Source of the DNA: Cristatella mucedo
Taxonomy: Eukaryota > Bryozoa > Phylactolaemata > Cristatellidae
Direction of reading: 5' to 3'
DNA length: 64,000 nucleotides
Assembly (NCBI GenBank): GCA_009760855.2
Contig: WPIO01000078.1
Coordinates: 896,001-960,000, forward strand
Below the pieces are notes generated by a model. The model saw nothing but the letters and a program-made list of their open reading frames with translations. It was not told the DNA's origin and ran no database searches. Shown here piece by piece: positions 40,521 to 51,245 of the stretch (positions are counted from its first letter, which is position 1; the number at the start of each line of letters is the position of its first letter). The translations under genes and the position numbers were made by a program.

Positions 40521-41265
40521 CTAACATTCGCTGCGACCCTTCCTGACTCGGTGCAAGCGAATTACGCTCAGCTGCTTGCAACACTTGTGAAGGTATTTGC
40601 AAGCCCTGAAGGTGAGGAGAGGCCTCGACGGTCGGCCTTGCAGAGTGCCAGGAAAGCGGAGGCGATAGCTCAGAAGCAGCCGGAGGTGGAGACCGGTAAA
40701 ATGCGACAGCTGCGCTCGGATTTGGTAAAAGCGTGTCGGACTGAGGAGGCCGACAAGAGCCACCAGAAACGGCAGCAGAAATCGCCGACGGCGTGCCGAG
40801 CGACGAAGGCAGAGCCAGCATAGACGCCGGTGGAGCCCGCAGAGGTGACGTCCACGAGCGAGGCAGAGGCGTCTATCGGAAAGACGGCACCGAGTGAGGC
40901 GGCAGCATCCGGCAGAGAGATGGCAGCGTCCCGCAGAGTTACGGCCGCGTCCACCAGAGAGACGGCTGTCTTCCAGAGAAGAGGCTCTGTCTGCCAGAGA
41001 GATGGCAGCGTCCGGCAGAGCGACGGCCGCGTCCGGCAGAGAGATGGCTGTGTCTGCCAGAGAAACGGCTATGTCTGCCAGAGAGACGGCCGTGTCTGCC
41101 AGAGAGGTGGCGGCGGCTGGGAAAGCACTGGTTGAGAGCGGGGACAGAGCCGGCGGCCAGCGAGTCGGCGCTAATGGCCTCGGAGGCGACGGCGGCATGG
41201 ATCGAAGCCTTGGCCTCGGCTCGCGACGTGGTGGTGGGGCGGGGCGGGGAGGCTCATATCGCTAG
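40521..41265 (+). pseudogene. broken frame with Gag-like start and heptad (21-bp) repeats
   Basis: A frame open from 40,521 reads LPDSVQANYAQLLATLVKVF near its start, reminiscent of retrotransposon Gag ('LP...YxxLxxxLxxxF') but not decisive. There is a TAG at 40,821-40,823. The same frame continues past it into about ten degenerate 21-base units between 40,900 and 41,110. In the first units it reads GREMAAS, RRVTAAS, TRETAVF. After a shift near 40,970 the next frame takes over with SAREMAA, SGRATAA, SGREMAV, SARETAM, SARETAV, SAREVAA and runs Gly-rich to 41,265. The minus strand is also open across the repeats (SLADTAV-type heptads), so openness alone is not proof of coding. An Ala-rich amphipathic helix or coiled coil is plausible if expressed. 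Function unknown. Confidence 0.4.
40900..41110. repeat. degenerate 21-bp minisatellite
   Basis: About ten copies around the word GCCAGAGAGACGGCCGTGTC with point changes; the period of 21 preserves reading frame. One indel near 40,970-40,990 breaks the phase. Confidence 0.85.
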
Positions 41266-41417
41266 TCCGACAGCTGGCCCGTCGCAGCAGTCGCTTTGTG
41301 GTAACTTATGGCGACGTTTCGCCCTATGCTAAGCAGGTCCCCTCCCCCGTTTGAGAGTCTTTCTGAGGGCGGATCGTGCATCTTCGCTGCGAAAGTCGCA
41401 GCGAGATAACCAAGAAA

Positions 41418-41515
41418 TAATGATAATAATCATAATAATAACACTTGATAAAGAGCCCATAGAGAACTCAATCTCTTTCTAGGCGCTTAATTCCTGCGAA
41501 GAAGCTCATGTATAG
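41418..41515 (-). mobile_element. LINE-1fam tail fragment
   Basis: Minus-strand ATT-type tail (41,418-41,442), the hairpin (about 41,450-41,492), then a few bases of 3'UTR. Confidence 0.75.
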
Positions 41516-41864
41516 CGAGCAAGTATACCGGCCGTGGCGAAACTCGTAGGGTTTTCCAAAATGCCTACCGGGCAAGGAGGAGAGGTCAGACCGGGTCAGG
41601 TGAGTCTGACCTTGTCGAATCCGATGCTCTTCGCGCCAGCGTTGCACGGAAATGAATTTCGACCTCAGCGCTTGCTCTGAACCTAAAAACACTTTCCCCC
41701 CTTAAAACGGCCGCTACAAAAGTGAGATGGTTTTCACTGCATTGCTTGTGATGTAGCCCGGCATCGTCCCTATTGAGGGTTACGTAAAAAAGTAAAGTAA
41801 AGTAAAAGAGTAAAGGTCGCCTGATTCCAGCCTCGCTCGTCTAGCGGCACCCATGCATTAGCAA

Positions 41865-41975
41865 CCGGGGCTTGCAGTGGGTAGTGAAGGATTGCCTGCT
41901 TCAGACCTCAAACTCGCGATCCGGGTCACGACTTGCGAGCCGGCATCAAAGTTCCGCTAACCGCTAAGCTCACAA
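41865..41975 (-). mobile_element. SINE-B copy
   Basis: Minus strand: A-box-like GCTTAGCGGTTAGCG (41,969-41,955), B-box-like GAGTTTGAGGTC (41,915-41,904), then AAGCAGGCAATCC, a decayed hairpin tail. Confidence 0.6.
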
Positions 41976-42067
41976 AGCAATTTCAGGCGACCGCAATACG
42001 TCGCCACCCGTCGCTATCAGTGGGTCGTAGTTCCGACGTCACTGCGGGTAGTCTTTGATCCAAATGC

Positions 42068-42099
42068 CGCGCGTGTGTGTGTGTGTGCGTTTGTGTGTG

Positions 42100-42138
<39 letters not shown>

Positions 42139-42139
42139 A
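42068..42139. repeat. (GT)n microsatellite
   Basis: GT units with two GCGTTT interruptions. Confidence 0.96.
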
Positions 42140-43450
42140 CCCAGAGCAATGACACTCGCAGCAAACGCGGCCGTAATTCAGCCAGGTGCTCGATAGCTTG
42201 CGAGCAGTACCATCCCCATCCCCGAGCTAATGGGCGTGCACCCTCCTGCAAATCGCACAACGTTGGCACAACGTCTCCATGCGATTCGCTTTAGTTAGGT
42301 AAAGCAGTTCGGTAAACTCATGGAGGCGTTTTAGTTGGACTAAGCTACTCAATTCATAGACGCTCCGTAGGGATTTATTGAATCCCAAATTTCGGCAGAT
42401 AAAGTGACCAATTGAACGTACTCAATTCGCGTTGTGCCCTCGAGGATCAAAAGCCGTATTTGACGTTCAATGTTCACCCACAAGCAACGAGGCAGCAGTA
42501 TAAGATGGCTGCCCAAGGTCCGCAGCAATAGGTCAGCTGACGAGCGACGAATACAAGCGAAGCCCTCGTCAGTGCAGCACGAATGCACGAAGATATGCCG
42601 ACTGTGGTGGGACGCGGCTGCAACGAAGATACCAAGATACTCAAACGCCCATGCCTTAAAGTGATAAGTCAATATCAATAAGGTTGTCTATTTTACTGGG
42701 ACGGAGCGTTACAGGCGTTTAATAATAGTGGCCCTGACGTGCAACAACTCTCATATAGCTCAAAACCTAGAGCTAAAATCAGCACCACTGCCAAGACACC
42801 AACTACTGCCTATTACACGGCTTCGGAATGTGTGCTGCCTTGGTTAAAGGTTATCGCATACTCGGTTCGTAGCTTTGTAGGTCGCGGTTTAAGAGCAGAT
42901 GGTAGGGGCAGATGGCGTGGTTTTTCAGAGACAGGTCTAGAGAGGCTTGCCGAGTGGTGCGCTTTCAGCACGAGCAGCTGCAGATTCTCCAAGCAAAACG
43001 CGAACACGTCAAGCAAGTTGGTGCGCCCTACAGGCGAGGAGGGTCGATCTAAAGCGACCATTTGCCTGCGGCGAGAAGATTCAGGCTCTCCCCCCGAACC
43101 GGGGGGAGGGGAGCTATGATGGTCCTAGAGGAACCGGCACACCTTTGGCTTCAATGCGTTTCTCCAGAGGCAACTGCCAATTTATTGGACGAGGCAACTT
43201 ACTTAAGCATACCAGGAAGGGAGCATTTAAAGTGCAGCATCAGACTCTCCACGCGGGTGGTACGAGATACCTTGTAAGTGACGCCAACTTCCGGGCAGTG
43301 CTCCTTCGGTGCGGGGAGTCCGACAATCCTCACTGACCAGACTTACGTTCCCTTCTGTTGGAATCTCTTACAGACCGTCCCTCTCCAGGTAGTGTTGCTG
43401 CAATATAGAGCTAGCCGACGTGCTAGGTAATTTGCACGTCTGAATAAAAG
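42140..43450. other. unassigned sequence
   Basis: A 109-codon minus frame at 42,678-42,349 has hydrophobic stretches but no recognisable family. An 8-bp C/G hairpin (CTCCCCCC-GAACC-GGGGGGAG) lies at 43,088-43,108. No gene is identified. Confidence 0.35.
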
Positions 43451-43452
43451 AC

Positions 43453-43782
43453 AGGTCCAGCCGGGAACTCATTTCCGACTTGCGGCATCACATCCCCTGA
43501 CTTGACCACATTTAAAAAGATACTAAAACCGCACCTATTGATCACAGCATTTAGTGGGTCCTTGTGATGTGTCCTTCACGTGCTTATGAATGCTGACACT
43601 TGGCATGCAGCCACTAACCATATTTGCATGCTGATGCTGTGCATGTCACCCCTAGCCATGCTATGCTTGTTGTCATTGAGCATGCTACCAGTAGCAATTC
43701 GATCGTGCTTCCGTTGCAGCAAATTTAAAGTACCTAGAAAGAGATTGAGTTCTCTGAGGGTGCTAAATCAAATGTACCATTA
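43453..43782 (+). mobile_element. LINE-1fam 3' fragment
   Basis: Plus strand: last codons ([20 protein letters not shown] in the C-terminal block), 3'UTR, hairpin at 43,727-43,769 and a weak tail (ACCATTACTAT). The tail is degenerate, so it is an older copy. Confidence 0.82.
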
Positions 43783-44540
43783 CTATCCCCACCGAGAAGC
43801 TCGTTAGCTGATGGCTGACGCAAAAAAGTAATAATACAACCCGTAGGCTAGGAAAGACCACCAACAAGTCAACAGTCAGTGTCCATCGCTTGGCATTTTT
43901 GAGAATTGTTGTAGGTCGTAAGACTGTGTTCAAATTTGAAAGAGAGATACTCGAATCGCAGGTCAACAACCGGAAAGTGTTAATTACCGATATCCGATAT
44001 CTTCTTGGCCGCTCACAAGGAGGCTCGCAGCGCCACGCTTCCGCCGGTGACTTTGCAGATTTTTTTCTCCGAATTATATTTAGAGGTAAGACGTTGGGGA
44101 TTATGAACTAACTGCATACCCTCACCGACGTCGCTGCCTGACTGCAATGGCCGTGCATCGCCCCAGTCTTCCTCTCTTGCCTCCTTCACGCCTCACTCCC
44201 TTGAGCCCATCGCTAGATTTGTCTCTAGGGCTGAAAAGGCAACTAGTTCCGTAGATCGTGTCCCAGCAATCAAGAAATATAATTCCTTTCTGTAGCCCCT
44301 AAGTGAACCTAATCATGATCAGGCCACTTTGCGTGTGATGGAGGGCCCGAGCCCTCCACATTGGCCATGAGAGGCGAGCGCCGTGCTGCCCCTAAATCAG
44401 TTCTCCTTGTCGCGTAGTGTAGACGTGTTCCTTCCGACCCTAATAGATATCGAAACATATTCCCCTGGCTTGCGATGTAGGAACGTCACCAATAAAAACA
44501 TATGTTGTCATGCTACTTATTACAAAAGCTCGTCCTACGT
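43783..44540. other. unassigned sequence
   Basis: Nothing recognised between two LINE copies. Confidence 0.4.
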
Positions 44541-45810
44541 CAGGAGAACATTAGTAACTTTCGTCTAGTAATCTCCTGCAGTTTTATCCTTGACTTAAAC
44601 TAGTGGCGGCCCAGCAGCTACACGGTTCTCGCAGTTGGTCAGATCTTGCTAGCACGTTCCAGTCGGTATATAGAGCTAACAATTCCACATGCACTGATCA
44701 GATTAGGATTTACAGTGACCTTATAGACAACACTAATCAGTGCATGGCCGCTCTGCTAGCTCTCTTAAATCTTTCATTTGAATCAACGGATCACCGGATC
44801 CTCTTGAAATGCATCGCCACACGCACCAAGCGACATCGAGTTAGGTCATAACTCCAAAAGAGATATTGGAGTGTAGGCGTTAATGACTGACGGTCATTAG
44901 AAGAGCCCATGCAAAATCGGATAATCTCGGTTCGGACTTGACCCTACAGCTTTTCACTACTTATACACACCCTCCGGCAGTTTCATCGCCAAAAAAAATC
45001 CTCGCTTTCGTTTTGACCGAGGTGGCGCTCAGCTCTATTTATATCTCGACCGTTATCCGAGCCGTTCTCCGAGCTCTTTAAAGATTAATATGGAATCCTG
45101 TTTGGCTCCGAGCTTAGGTTCAAACACATTTTTTGAAATAGCTTACCCAGGATTACCGCTGTCAGAAAGCCTACATGTCGTGGTTCATGACGGTACAGCT
45201 AGTTCACGAACCAGTTAATTCAAACTTGGGTTGACTTGAAGCCGTCCATATTTGGTTTTCCAAGAAACCGTTCAAGCTACTCTTTTCAAAGCTCCTTTTA
45301 TTGAACCGATGTAGCCAGTTTAGACAGGTCACGTCGGTGTTGAAAGATTTCCACTGGCTGCGTCTGTTAAATTGTCGTGCGTTAAATTTTGCTTCCGACA
45401 CTTCTCGCTGTCAAAAGTTTGAGGCTGCCAAGCATCTTTCTACCTTGCCAGCCAAGTTGGAAACTACAATCCTTTTCGGTGTCTTCCATCTTTGGGCCCG
45501 CGAGACCAGCCGCCTACTTGAGCCACCCAAAGATGGTTGGTGGGATGGTGCCTTTCACCTATCAAGCTGCCGTGCATACGGCTACTTTTCCCGAGCACCT
45601 TACTTTCGGGCAAGCTCTACGCAAGACTGCACGGCAGACGCACCTATCCACTGCTCTGTACGGCACGTGGACGTTGCATTGCACTACACTCAGGAAGGCG
45701 AGCAGACCATACACGACACAGGTCAAGACTGAGAATCGAAAAACGAAGAGTGAATTCTCTGAGGGCGTTGTATTAAATGTGTTATTTTTGTAATTTTAAT
45801 TTGGAATTTT
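44541..45810 (+). mobile_element. decayed LINE, RT domain to tail (LINE-2fam)
   Basis: The frame at 44,603-44,851 reads QSVYRANNSTCTDQIRIYSD, then LLALLNLSFESTDHRILLKC, the RT entry motif ('Q-AYR--HSTETAL') and motif A ('LLDLSAAFDTVDHRILL') with the catalytic Asp region altered. Near 45,020 GGAQLYLYLDRYP is a relic of motif C plus 'QLYLSFDP'. Near 45,330 VLKDFHWLRLLN matches '[10 protein letters not shown]'. It ends at about 45,740-45,800 with 'GTGAATTCTCTGAGGGCG' and a T-rich tail, half of the LINE hairpin. Several frameshifts; dead. Confidence 0.65.
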
Positions 45811-45929
45811 GGAATTTTTGTTATTATAAGCAACCAACCCTTCACAGCGAGACTCATATTAGACCTGCTAGACCTGCTACGATCTTAGACGATCACATCG
45901 TTGTTGAGCCAGGCGATCAGTCGTAGTCG

Positions 45930-46432
45930 CAGCGTTTGCAGTACTTGTCTCTTCTTTCTTTGGCTCCAGCCTATCTATCAAATCCACTCCTCCACCAGGC
46001 CAAGCATCGTACCACCCGCTTTTCGGAATCTGACTGTTTACCTATACCTCGTACAAATCTCAAATCCTTTGGAGACCGTGCCTTTAAGTTCGTCTGCTCT
46101 CAATGCCTGGAGCTCACTTCCAACGGGCTTCGGGACATCCACTGACTTGATATCATTTAAAAAGAACTTAAAAACACACCTATTTAGGACAGCATTGAGT
46201 GGGTCCCTGTGATTCGTCCTTCATGTGCTTATGCGTGCTGACACTGTGCACGCTGCCACAAACACATTTGCATACTGACCCTGTGCATGTCACCTCTAAC
46301 CATGTTGTGCTCGTTTCATTGAGCATGCTACAACAAACCATTTAATCTTGCTTCCTTTGCAGCCAATGTAAAGTGCCGAGAAAGAGATTGAGCTCTTTGA
46401 GGGCGTCGTATCAAACGTATTATTAGTGTAGT
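45930..46432 (+). mobile_element. LINE-1fam 3' fragment
   Basis: C-terminal frame ending TALSGSL and TGA (46,210-46,212), 3'UTR, hairpin at about 46,367-46,410, and tail GTATTATTAGT. A homologous frame with the [12 protein letters not shown] motif lies in the next phase, so there is a frameshift near 46,080. Confidence 0.85.
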
Positions 46433-46434
46433 TA

Positions 46435-49400
46435 TAAGCAACCAAGCCTTCGCAGCGGGACTCATGTTAGACCGGCTTGACTTGCTGCGAACTCCCGGTT
46501 ACGCTAACTGTAAGTCAGGGCTATCGCCGGAGGAGTGACTGAGTTTAATTCAAATCTCTATAATAACCAAATTGTGTCCGCCAACTGCAGAAGGGGAACT
46601 AAGAAGTACTACTGGGGATTCGTAAATGCAAACCGCTACACGTGGTCGAGGAATCCTTGGTCTGCCAGGTATCCACCATGCTGCCCTGAAATTGAAGCAC
46701 ACCGTCACCCAAGATTCGAGAGACTGTTTTAAGGTACTGGGGCATACTGTGGGAGAAAATCGGTAAGAGGGCCCTACGAAATAAGGGGCACGAATAATGG
46801 GAGGGGGCCTTTGAAAAGCACCCAGAGTCATCTACGCTATAATTCGAACGATTCGCCGGCTCGAATTCAAAGTGGCCGGAGGCTGCAGTCCGAATAAATA
46901 GGACTCGACGCGCAGCAACCGCCCTGCGTGGCGTCTTCGCGGCAGTTGATAGGCAGCTCTTTGCAGTGTTGCCATTTGGCACTCGTAGCCTGCCAACGCT
47001 AGGCACAAAAGTGGAGATCGGGCTTGGCGGCGGTTGACGTCCAGGAGTCAAGCTGCCGTGGGCAGGGGTGGATTGGGTTTGCAGTAGTTGGGCGTTAGAT
47101 CTCTGCACCGCAATGCCTGGCCACCGTGGAACCGCTGAGCTCGAGGTCCGATGCTCGAGCTTCCCGATTGATGAGGGGCCACCTGACTTGATGACCTTGC
47201 TCTTTCTGACTGGGCGAAGAAACTCGACGAAACTCAATGGCCGCTTCCGCTGGGCCTATCTGCGCCAGTGGAGGTTCGCCGCTTACCGCCGCCGCGTCTC
47301 GATTTGTCATGTCGATCCACGATTGGCCTCGGCCGCCGTCCGCAGGCGGCGGGGGCGCCGCGAGCACGGGCGTAGCCAGCAAGCTAAGGCAGCTCGGCTG
47401 GCCGAGCCTCCTGCCGCGCCCCCCCTCGTCAGACCGTTGCCGCCTGCCGTCTATCCTTCCGATTTGCAATCGGAAGGATAGACTGCACGATGAGTGCATA
47501 TCCTTTGGGGTGGGTGGAACGGCAAGCTAGCTTTCTCGATTCTTTGATTCAAAGGCCAAACACGATTGCTCAGCTCGTGTCCGTAGTGCGATGAAGGGAG
47601 GATGCAGGAGAGAAAGCTGCGAGAGCTCGCGAGAGCCTGAGCGAGAGCTCGCGCGAGAGCCGCCGCCGTGTCACGTGCTGATTCCCAACCTGGAGACTCG
47701 CCGGCGGACATGCCAGCGCTAAGCAGGCTGGCAGCGTGTCGGTGACAGGTGCGTTAGCATCCCTATTTTGCATGGACCGACAGGTCGCTGTGCGTCATTG
47801 CCTGAGTAAGATAAAGCAATAAAACATTCGGTATGGCCCCACGAACGAAGCCTCCGTACAGCGGCAGGCAGAGGTGGCTTAGTTAACCTAACTCACGGTG
47901 CGCGGAGTCAAGTTTAATTTAGTGCCTTCATTATAAACTCTAGAGTAGAGCTTTCAGTGCTCCATAGCGAAATGCGCCGAGGATTCAGTAAACTGAATAC
48001 GGAGTACACACTACGTCTCAAAAATATTGGTGCCGCTGCATTAGCACCAAACAAGGATTCGTCGACGAGTAATTCACTGGGCTGGCAGTGTGCTCAAATA
48101 AAATAACCCCCAAGCAGAGATTTTAGCTTTTAAATTCAATTTTTAGCTCTGAAGTACCAACAATAATTTGAACAGAATGCCTTTTTATGACGAAACTGGT
48201 GTGCTGCTGCAGCGGCTCATTCGGTCTTCTGAAAAGAACCCGTAGAATGTTTATGGAACAATATCGACAGGCGGCTGAGGCGGGGTGTTCGGCAAACAAC
48301 AGTAGCCGACCTTTTCAGTAAAAATCATGCTCTACGGAGTGCGCTACGGTAGAAGCGACAACGTAGACGCTGGTGGCCTCTATGCCGGACCGAACAAGTG
48401 AGGTCATAAAAAAATTGTAGTTCGATTACGTCCGAATACAGGCCTACACACCAACAGCATGAGTTTATTTTCCGGGCTGTCTATAAATATTTTCTCTTGC
48501 TGTGCATAACTTTGGTGTGCATGGCATCGTAGAAAAACCTCTCTTAGTACTTAAACGAATTTACAGCTACAGCAGCCGCGGCCATGCTGTGACGATTTGT
48601 TTGACGCTTACTATATACGTACATAGGCATACACGAGATACAAATGAATCACTGTTTGTGGCTCAAAAAATCCATAAAGACTAAGTGAATGTAAAATTGT
48701 AGAGCTTTCTATAGCGTTCATTCAAATTCTGAGAGGCAGCACGATTGGCTACCACATCCGTACCGGAAGTTATCAGGCTTTGATTATTTCGAAGCATTAT
48801 TTTAGCTTTGCTCAGCGGAACGTCTACTTAGTCCTTGTGGCTTCTTGGAGGTACAGATGGAGATACATTGCATTACATCACGCAGACTGGAACCCACAGA
48901 TGAAAATTTTTGTCGCTAGGGAATCTTCCAAGTGAAAAAAATGGCATAATTAATTTATTGTCCTAAGAGGGCCTTGAAGGCAAGAGAAGGCTGCAACTGG
49001 TGCAAACTCTAATTTGCTATATAGGAGCCAAACCATGATGGGCCTTGGCGGTCAGAGTAAGAAGAGGACAGCCAAGTTATGAGCACTCACAATGTTGGTC
49101 ACACTACAGCACCTCAACGCAGATACAATTTCCTGCTTCCAGAGGCGCGTTTCCAATTTCCTATGGTGAGTTCACATGAACGCAACGTTCGCACCTGGAC
49201 AGGGATAGTGGAACGCCCATTTCGAGCCGGAGATTCCTATTGCTACTCAAAATATCAAGAGTCTTTGTCCACATGGAGGATAGCGGAGGGCTTATTAGGC
49301 CTCAGGCCGCTAGACTTCTCGACAGAGCGTACTAAACCAGCGCCACTTCCACACCCGGCACACCCCAAGAGGGCTGCTAAGCCTGCTGGCAAGAATGGGA

Positions 49401-49436
49401 GCCCTAGCAGCTCACGCTAGTACATGTATGCATGCC

Positions 49437-49438
<2 letters not shown>
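46435..49438. other. 3 kb without a recognised gene
   Basis: Includes the longest non-repetitive frame not assigned to a transposon: minus 47,237-46,599, 212 codons, Pro/Ser/Arg-rich, no known domain, sharing its DNA with plus frames. The part at 46,900-47,760 is GC-rich. A perfect palindrome lies at 47,449-47,483. The remainder (47,800-49,438) is unique-looking DNA. Confidence 0.35.
47449..47483. repeat. perfect palindrome, 16-bp arms, 3-base loop
   Basis: GTCTATCCTTCCGATT (47,449-47,464), spacer TGC, exact reverse complement at 47,468-47,483. Confidence 0.98.
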
Positions 49439-49488
<50 letters not shown>

Positions 49489-49505
49489 TACATATATATA
49501 TATAA
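49439..49505. repeat. (TA)n microsatellite
   Basis: TA units with CATA interruptions at the 3' end. Confidence 0.96.
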
Positions 49506-49565
49506 TCATATACAAATATATCTTAACTAATTAAAGCGAGAAAGTCAATCCTTCTCTTAGCCACG

Positions 49566-49641
49566 CCGAAAGATGGCGCTCTTCAGTCTCGCGGTAAGGC
49601 ATGGCGAAAGATGGCGTATTTCAGTCTCGCGGCAAGAGGAT
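49566..49641. repeat. about 40-bp tandem duplication
   Basis: 'cgaaagatggcg...ttcagtctcgcgg' occurs twice in tandem with small changes. Confidence 0.8.
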
Positions 49642-49727
49642 CCAGCGTTTCCAGGTTTCCATGTTTCCAGGTCTTCGTGACGGAGCTGCTATGAATCAGC
49701 GAAGCGAGTCCAAAGGCATGAGATGCT

Positions 49728-49845
<118 letters not shown>

Positions 49846-51159
49846 TTTTTTTATATAAATGAAGATCCTACACTTTTTACTCAACTCAGGAAGTAGCAGG
49901 CTGGGGAGTGCACAAAACATTGCGATAGTAATTAATAGCCTGCCGGTCTTAAACAGGCGATGTGGAGGATTTACTAACGAATAACTTTTCGTTACAAACG
50001 CGCTAGCTTGTGCTCTAATTTCTGTCCCAAACCGCTAGCGAAGCTCTCATAACGGCGCTAGCCCTTGCCGACGCACGCCGAGTCACGGCTGAGCCTTGAT
50101 TCATGGCTAGTGCGACTGGTAGACGAGCAAGGGGGGCAGCGATGTAGAGGGCCTGCCCCTACCTTAATATCAGCACCCCAGCAATAGCCTACCGGCGAGT
50201 CTCGCATGACGCCCAACCGCAATTGACTGGACCCTAGAATTAAACACTACTGCTTGACTGTTACGTAACTTGTGCTTTTCATACCGCCCAATCTTAGATT
50301 TTGGCATAACCAATTCCTCGTCACTATAATTCAGTAACGGCGAGTAATAACTCAGCAGTCATAATCTTAATAACTCAGCAGTCATCATAATCTGGCTGAT
50401 GTAGCACGCTTAGAGTTTAGCGACAAAGTATTTGCTTGTCAGTAGGTACTTATAATAAACAAGCTGGACATGCTCATCGTCATTGAAGCAGTCACGAACT
50501 TCCCAAGTCAGTTGCCACTGGCACCACCGGCAAAGCCAAAGGGAGACAGGCGTGCCCATCTTAGTACCTGCTCTCGACGATCTGGTTGATATGAAAATAC
50601 CTTGCCTGGGCTTTCAGATCTCGTATCGTCTTCTCATTCAACCGGTTCCATGTCTACTTAGCACTGCCTGTTAGAATCTTCGTGGCTCGCGAGCGTCGTG
50701 CAGACGTGACGTCTACACCTCTACTGCCCTTGCACACTGCTTATGGTCACCGCTTGATTCAACTGCGCGTTTAATCGTATCCAGGAGCTCTTGAACCCGA
50801 GCAGCATTATCGATGGCAAATCTATTGATGCTTCAGCAGCATCTTCTTACCAGTCAGCCAGTCTTCTTCGAGAGCCTAACTGAAACCATAGACGATCGTG
50901 ATGGCCAGTGTCGCCGTGTTGAACAAAACCTGCCGTAGCCAAGCTGTGTATGAAGATCTGTATAGGTTGGATCGTCATACAGCCGCTGTGTAAGCGAGGT
51001 TGACGAATATGGCCAGCGTAGTTCTGTTCTCTAGTAGATCGGTATGAATAGTGCTGTGAGCGTAAGGCCTTTTCAGCAAATGGGCTCTCAAACGCTCGCG
51101 AGCATACCACTAATGATTTTACAGTGAGAATCATTACCAATACGTAAACAAGTCAGATT

Positions 51160-51160
<1 letters not shown>
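49846..51160. other. unassigned sequence
   Basis: A short tandem pair of 'taactcagcagtcataatc' lies near 50,347-50,395. No gene is recognised. Confidence 0.4.

Positions 51161-51240
<80 letters not shown>
51161..51240. repeat. (CT)n microsatellite
   Basis: About 39 CT units. Confidence 0.97.
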
Positions 51241-51245
<5 letters not shown>

